NCBI RefSeq assembly: GCF_001647275.1
Contig: NZ_LRMM01000057.1
Location: 1-36,199, forward strand
Direction of reading: 5' to 3'
Length of the DNA: 36,199 nt
Source: Rufibacter ruber
GTDB taxonomy: Bacteria; Bacteroidota; Bacteroidia; Cytophagales; Hymenobacteraceae
Part shown: piece by piece, positions 32,679 through 36,199 of the stretch
Numbering within the stretch: position 1 is the first letter of the stretch
How the letters are laid out: each line of letters starts with the position of its first letter
Program-made: the position numbers and the translations under genes
Notes under the pieces: model-generated
What the model saw: the letters and a program-made list of their open reading frames with translations, nothing else
Told to the model about the DNA's origin: nothing
Databases searched by the model: none

Positions 32679-33698
32679 ATGGGCAAGGTATTATCCTTTG
32701 GAGAACTGTTGTTGAGAATCTGCCCAGACGCAGAAGGGCAGTGGCTGCAGGAAAACAGCCTTCCCTTCTACGTAGGCGGGGCAGAACTGAATGTAGCCAC
32801 CGCCCTTGCCCTCTGGGGTGTTCCTTCAGCGTACCTGACGGCATTGCCAGAGAACTTCCTTTCTGAGCAGCTGATGGGGTATATGCAGGAGCGGCAGATT
32901 GACACGTCGCCGGTTGTCCTTCAGGGGGAACGGGTAGGCCTATACTACTTACCCAAAGGCAAGGATGTGAAGAACGCGGGGGTGATTTATGACCGCGCCG
33001 GTTCTGCCTTTGCCGGCCTTACCACCGGTACCATCCAGTGGGACTCTGTTTTTGAAGGGGTGAGCTGGTTTCATTTCAGCGCAATTTGCCCCGCCATTAA
33101 CCAGAACCTGGTAGACGTCTGCGCCCAAGCCCTGCAAGTGGCCACAGCCAAGGGCATCTTTGTTTCCCTGGACCTGAATTACCGCGCCAAGCTGTGGAAA
33201 TATGGCAAAGAGCCGGTTGAGGTAATGCCAGCCCTGGCAGCGTCCTGTGACCTGATCATGGGCAATGTTTGGGCCGCTAACAAAATGTTGGGAATGCCCC
33301 TGCAGGAAGAGCTGGTACAGGACATTGAAAAAGAAAAGCTGGTGCAGCACGCACAGCTTACCTCAGAAGCCATTCTGCGCGAGTTCCCCAAATGCAAAAC
33401 CGTAGCCAACACCTTTAGGTTTGACCACGGCCAAGGCATCAGGTATTTCACCACCCTTTACCACCAGAACGGGCTGCACGTCTCCCATGAATATGTGGCC
33501 GACCAGATCCTGGATAAAGTGGGCAGCGGCGACTGTTTCATGGCTGGCCTCATCTACGGGTTCTACCACGGCAAATCAGCCGCTGAGACGCTAGAATTTG
33601 CCACAGCGGCGGCCTTCAAGAAATTGTTCATTCTCAGTGATGCCACCACCAGCACTGTGGCAGACATTGAAGCAACCATCACCACCTATGCAAAATAG
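32679..33698 (+). CDS. kdgK: 2-dehydro-3-deoxygluconokinase (PfkB family)
   Basis: ATP-dependent kinase that phosphorylates KDG to KDPG in the cytoplasm. 339 residues of ribokinase/PfkB type: MGKVLSFGELLLRICP start, sugar-binding FYVGGAELNVATALALWG, and the second signature DKVGSGDCFMAG with catalytic base D285 (GSGD where GAGD is usual). The family match gives KdgK; the substrate follows from its place between uronate isomerase and KDPG aldolase. The start is 9 bp after the uxaC stop, and its last 11 bases overlap the aldolase start, so the two are translationally coupled. Confidence 0.92.
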   Translation: MGKVLSFGELLLRICPDAEGQWLQENSLPFYVGGAELNVATALALWGVPSAYLTALPENFLSEQLMGYMQERQIDTSPVVLQGERVGLYYLPKGKDVKNAGVIYDRAGSAFAGLTTGTIQWDSVFEGVSWFHFSAICPAINQNLVDVCAQALQVATAKGIFVSLDLNYRAKLWKYGKEPVEVMPALAASCDLIMGNVWAANKMLGMPLQEELVQDIEKEKLVQHAQLTSEAILREFPKCKTVANTFRFDHGQGIRYFTTLYHQNGLHVSHEYVADQILDKVGSGDCFMAGLIYGFYHGKSAAETLEFATAAAFKKLFILSDATTSTVADIEATITTYAK

Positions 33699-34347
33699 AG
33701 AAACCGCCCTGCAAGCTATCTTAGACCAGGGACTGCTCCCTCTGTTCTTCTATGAAGACGCTGAAGTAAGTCTGCAGGTCATCAAGACGCTCTACAACGC
33801 CGGTATCAGAACGCTGGAATACACCAACCGGGGGCCTGCCGCACTGGAGAACTTCAAGTTTCTAAAATCTAAGCTGAAGGATCTGCAAGACCTGCACCTG
33901 GGGATAGGCACCATTAAAACGGTGAAAGATGCAGAAGCTTTTTTGGCTGCAGACGCAGATTACATTGTCGCTCCCATTGTAGAACCGGCTGTTGGGCAAC
34001 TGGTGGGTGAGGCGGGTATGCTGTGGATTCCCGGTTGCTTCACACCTACCGAGATACATACCGCGCAAACCGCAAAGGCGGCGCTGATCAAAATCTTCCC
34101 CGCCAACATTGTGGGTCCGGCCTTTATATCTTCTATCAGGGAACTGTTCCCCGGCCAGCTGTTCATGCCAACCGGTGGAGTAGAAATGGAGGCCGACAAT
34201 ATCAAGAGCTGGTTTAAAGCCGGGGTCTGTGCCGTAGGCATGGGCAGCAAGCTTATCAGCAAAGAGGTACTGGCGCAGCGTCAGTATGAACACCTGCACA
34301 CACAAACCCAGGAGGCGATCCGGCTGGTTCAGGCAAACCGGCCTTAG
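33688..34347 (+). CDS. eda: KDPG aldolase (bifunctional Eda type)
   Basis: Class I aldolase that cleaves 2-keto-3-deoxy-6-phosphogluconate to pyruvate and glyceraldehyde-3-phosphate. I use the ATG at 33688 (219 residues), which overlaps the end of kdgK by 11 bp. The open frame extends upstream to 33598, but that leader is just kdgK read out of frame. Active-site residues are E44 (RTLEYTNRG), the PGCFTPTEI phosphate/substrate loop, and Schiff-base lysine K135 (ALIKIFPAN), then FMPTGGVE and AVGMGSKL near the end. Length is typical for Eda (about 210). It closes the KDG route. Confidence 0.95.
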   Translation: MQNRETALQAILDQGLLPLFFYEDAEVSLQVIKTLYNAGIRTLEYTNRGPAALENFKFLKSKLKDLQDLHLGIGTIKTVKDAEAFLAADADYIVAPIVEPAVGQLVGEAGMLWIPGCFTPTEIHTAQTAKAALIKIFPANIVGPAFISSIRELFPGQLFMPTGGVEMEADNIKSWFKAGVCAVGMGSKLISKEVLAQRQYEHLHTQTQEAIRLVQANRP

Positions 34348-34542
34348 CGCATGTTTACATTTGTCTTTTGCGCTGCAAATGTGTATCAAAAGAACCTGAC
34401 ATCGCATTTTTCTCCCACCATAGCGCGCTGCTATGCTGCTCAAAAAACGCTTCGTCAGAACCTTTCGCTCCCAAATTTCGCTCGCAAAACCAAAATTTAA
34501 ACAAGCTCTTAACCCAAACACACAACCAAACGAAACAATCAT
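34348..34542. other. Intergenic region before the transporter
   Basis: This 195-bp stretch has a weak stem ACATTTG/CAAATGT (34357-34363 with 34376-34382) and an AC/A-rich part just before the start codon. No operator of the LacI type and no -7 element could be picked out with confidence. Confidence 0.4.
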
Positions 34543-35939
34543 ATGTCTCTAACGCAACAAACAAAACTGGCGGACACCGCCCAGGAGAAGTTGGGCCGTT
34601 ACCGGTGGACAATCTGCGGGCTGCTTTTTTTTGCCACCACGGTCAACTATCTGGACCGGCAGGTACTGAGCCTTTTACAACCCCTGTTAGCTGAAAAGTT
34701 TGGCTGGTCAAACACTGACTATGCCAACATTGCAGCGGTTTTCCAATTCACCTACGCCATCTCCATGCTGTTTGCCGGCCGTATTATTGACCGGCTGGGC
34801 ACCAAATGGGGCTATGCCTGGGCGTTGATCATCTGGTCACTGGCGGCCATTCTTCACGCGTATGCTGAACCATTGGGCAGAGCCGTGAGCCCCGTTTTCA
34901 CTGCCATTGGGTTTGCGGCCGTTCCGGTCTCAGTGCTGGGCTTTATGGTGGCCCGGGCTTTCTTAGGTTTTGGGGAGTCGGGTAACTTCCCGGCGGCCAT
35001 CAAAGCCACTGCAGAGTATTTCCCTAAGAAAGAGCGCTCTTTTGCCACTGGTATTTTCAACTCCGGCTCCAACGTTGGGCCATTCTGGCACCGGTTACCG
35101 TTCCCTGGATTGCCTCTCACCTGGGCTGGGAATACACCTTCTTTATCATTGGAGCCATTGGTTTTCTCTGGCTGGCCTTCTGGTTCTATTATTATGAGAT
35201 TCCAGACAAGCAAAAGAGGCTCTCAGCGGCAGAGCGGGCGTATATCAGCAGTGACAGTGAGCCCGTGCTGGAGCCAGACTCCACCGCTTCGGCTGAGAAA
35301 GTCTCCTGGTTCAAGCTGCTTAGCTATAAGCAGACGTGGGCTTTTGCTTTCGGTAAATTCATGACCGATGGTGTGTGGTGGTTCTTCCTGTTCTGGCTAC
35401 CGGCTTATTTGAAGGCGCAGTACGGCTTAACAGGAACTGAAGTGATGCTGCCGTTAGGGATCCTCTACAGCATGACCATGTTCGGAAGCATTTTTGGGGG
35501 CTGGTTCCCGGTGTACTTCATTAACAAAGGCTATAATCCCTATGAAGGCAGAATGCGGGCCATGCTGGTGATTGCGCTATTCCCACTCCTGGTATTGGCG
35601 GCACAGCCGTTAGGGCATATCAGCTTCTGGTTCCCGGTGTTCTTTATTGGCATAGGGGCTTCCGCCCACCAGGCGTGGTCAGCCAACATCTTTACCACTG
35701 TGTCAGACATGTTCCCTAAAAAGTCAGTGGCCTCGGTTACCGGTATTGGCGGCATGGCCGGTGGTATTGGGGGCGTGGTAGTGACCAAGGTTGGGGGCTG
35801 GCTGTTTGACCACTATGAGAGCATTGGCCAAATTGAAACCGGCTATACCATCATGTTTGCATTCTGCGCCCTGGCCTACCTCATTGCCTGGTCTGTTATG
35901 AAATCACTAGTACCTAAGATGAAGCCAGTGGCTCTATAA
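34543..35939 (+). pseudogene. MFS hexuronate transporter (ExuT-like), frameshifted
   Basis: Inner-membrane proton symporter of the anion:cation symporter type that would bring galacturonate or its derivatives into the cytoplasm. The first frame (34543-35364) starts MSLTQQTKL and has WTICGLLFFATTVNYLDRQV, FAGRIIDRLGTKWGYAWALI and GFGESGNFPAAIKATAEYFP, typical of ExuT-like proteins. After NSGSNVG it turns to nonsense. Inserting one G in the GGG run at 35077-35079 gives VGAILAPVTVPWIASHLGWE and joins the frame that continues to the stop at 35937-35939 with the remaining membrane segments (KFMTDGVWWFFLFWLPAYL, GIGGMAGGIGGVVVTKVGGW). The joined protein is 465 residues, a normal length. The break is at about codon 178. 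It is either a real loss-of-function deletion or a sequence error. It is 195 bp after the aldolase gene. Confidence 0.9.
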
Positions 35940-35951
35940 CCACACAATTCT

Positions 35952-35996
35952 CATAACAAAAAAGGCAGGGCAGCAAATCCTGCCTTTTTTGTTATG
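35952..35996. terminator. Perfect bidirectional terminator after the transporter
   Basis: CATAACAAAAAAGGCAGG (35952-35969) and CCTGCCTTTTTTGTTATG (35979-35996) are perfect 18-bp inverted arms around a 9-nt loop. The GGCAGG/CCTGCC core followed by a T6 run is a classic intrinsic terminator and would work in either direction. It starts 12 bp after the transporter stop codon. Confidence 0.9.
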
Positions 35997-36018
35997 AAAA
36001 ACTCTTCATGGAAGCTGG

Positions 36019-36199
36019 ATGTACTTTCTGAAACTGCCGGGCAAAGGCACCCTGGAAAAGTACTTAACCATTCCATGCCTTCTGTTTTCGGGCTGTTTTT
36101 CGCCGTACCGGGACTGGTTTCTGAGCAACACGCCCCTCAACCTGGTGCTGGCCACGGCGCTGCTGTTCTGGAACCACCAAGGGCTTACGGTTAGAATGG
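36019..36199 (+). CDS. Start of a membrane protein gene, possibly carotenoid biosynthesis (CruF/DUF422-like), cut by window edge
   Basis: The frame is open from 35998 to the end of the window with a first ATG at 36019 (MYFLKLPGKGTLEKYLTIPC), about 60 residues. It continues with a hydrophobic stretch and WFLSNTPLNLVLATALLFWN. That last part resembles the N-terminal region of DUF422-type carotenoid biosynthesis proteins, but this rests on one short motif. Third-position GC is high, as in the other host-like genes, which supports this frame over the competing one that starts at 35994 and stops at 36194. It lies after the terminator, so it is not part of the pectin locus. Confidence 0.4.
   Translation, partial: MYFLKLPGKGTLEKYLTIPCLLFSGCFSPYRDWFLSNTPLNLVLATALLFWNHQGLTVRM

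Noticed and set aside
33598-33687. Upstream extension of the KDPG aldolase frame
   Set aside because: It is the kdgK coding sequence read in another frame; the aldolase homology starts at 33688.
34368-34694. Small plus-strand frame before the transporter
   Set aside because: It overlaps the start of the transporter in another frame and has no start context or family match.
1-36199. tRNA, rRNA, insertion sequence or integrase
   Set aside because: I found no sequence that looks like these; the only mobile-like signals are the palindromes and the rplT remnant.

Overview
The window is a pectin utilisation locus (PUL) from a Bacteroidota bacterium. Three things support this: a SusC/SusD pair, lipoprotein signal peptides on many enzymes, and type IX secretion (T9SS) C-terminal sorting domains on two enzymes. 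The gene set and the roughly 50-58% GC of the enzyme genes suggest an environmental Cytophagales member such as Hymenobacteraceae; that placement is inference.

Layout. Positions 1-124 hold a decayed 3' fragment of the ribosomal protein L20 gene, and 125-398 hold nothing I can identify. A terminator hairpin (399-454) closes a long minus-strand arm. Read in transcription order from about 26.5 kb down to 0.46 kb, that arm is: susC, susD, a DUF5123/DUF4957-like surface lipoprotein, PL1 pectate lyase, DUF4861 lipoprotein, PL1, CE8 pectin methylesterase, GH105, CE8, PL1 with T9SS tail, GH43, GH28, CE12 acetylesterase, and a 1410-residue modular CE8 with T9SS tail. A divergent plus-strand arm (26.86-35.94 kb) carries the cytoplasmic steps: kduI, kduD (frameshifted), a LacI-family regulator, uxaB, uxaC, kdgK, a KDPG aldolase and an MFS hexuronate transporter (frameshifted). 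A perfect hairpin (35952-35996) ends this arm. The right edge holds the start of an unrelated gene.

How it works together. Cell-surface and secreted CE8 and CE12 esterases strip methyl and acetyl groups. PL1 lyases and GH28 cut the polygalacturonate backbone, and SusC/SusD import oligomers. GH105 releases unsaturated uronate, and the MFS protein moves monomers into the cytoplasm. Unsaturated galacturonate goes through KduI and KduD to KDG. Saturated galacturonate goes through UxaC and UxaB to altronate. KdgK and the aldolase finish to pyruvate and glyceraldehyde-3-phosphate. Altronate dehydratase (uxaA) is not in the window.

Most notable structure outside the genes: (1) a LacI-type operator motif (core GCAAWCGATTGC) at four promoters, which links the regulator to susC, kduI, one PL1 and the giant CE8; (2) a family of about ten T-rich interspersed palindromes, mostly just 3' of PUL cistrons; (3) a cluster of unrelated GC-rich hairpins at 11647-11872; (4) two single-base deletions in G/C runs that break kduD and the transporter; (5) a sharp drop to about 35-40% GC across susC/susD/DUF5123 that begins inside susC.
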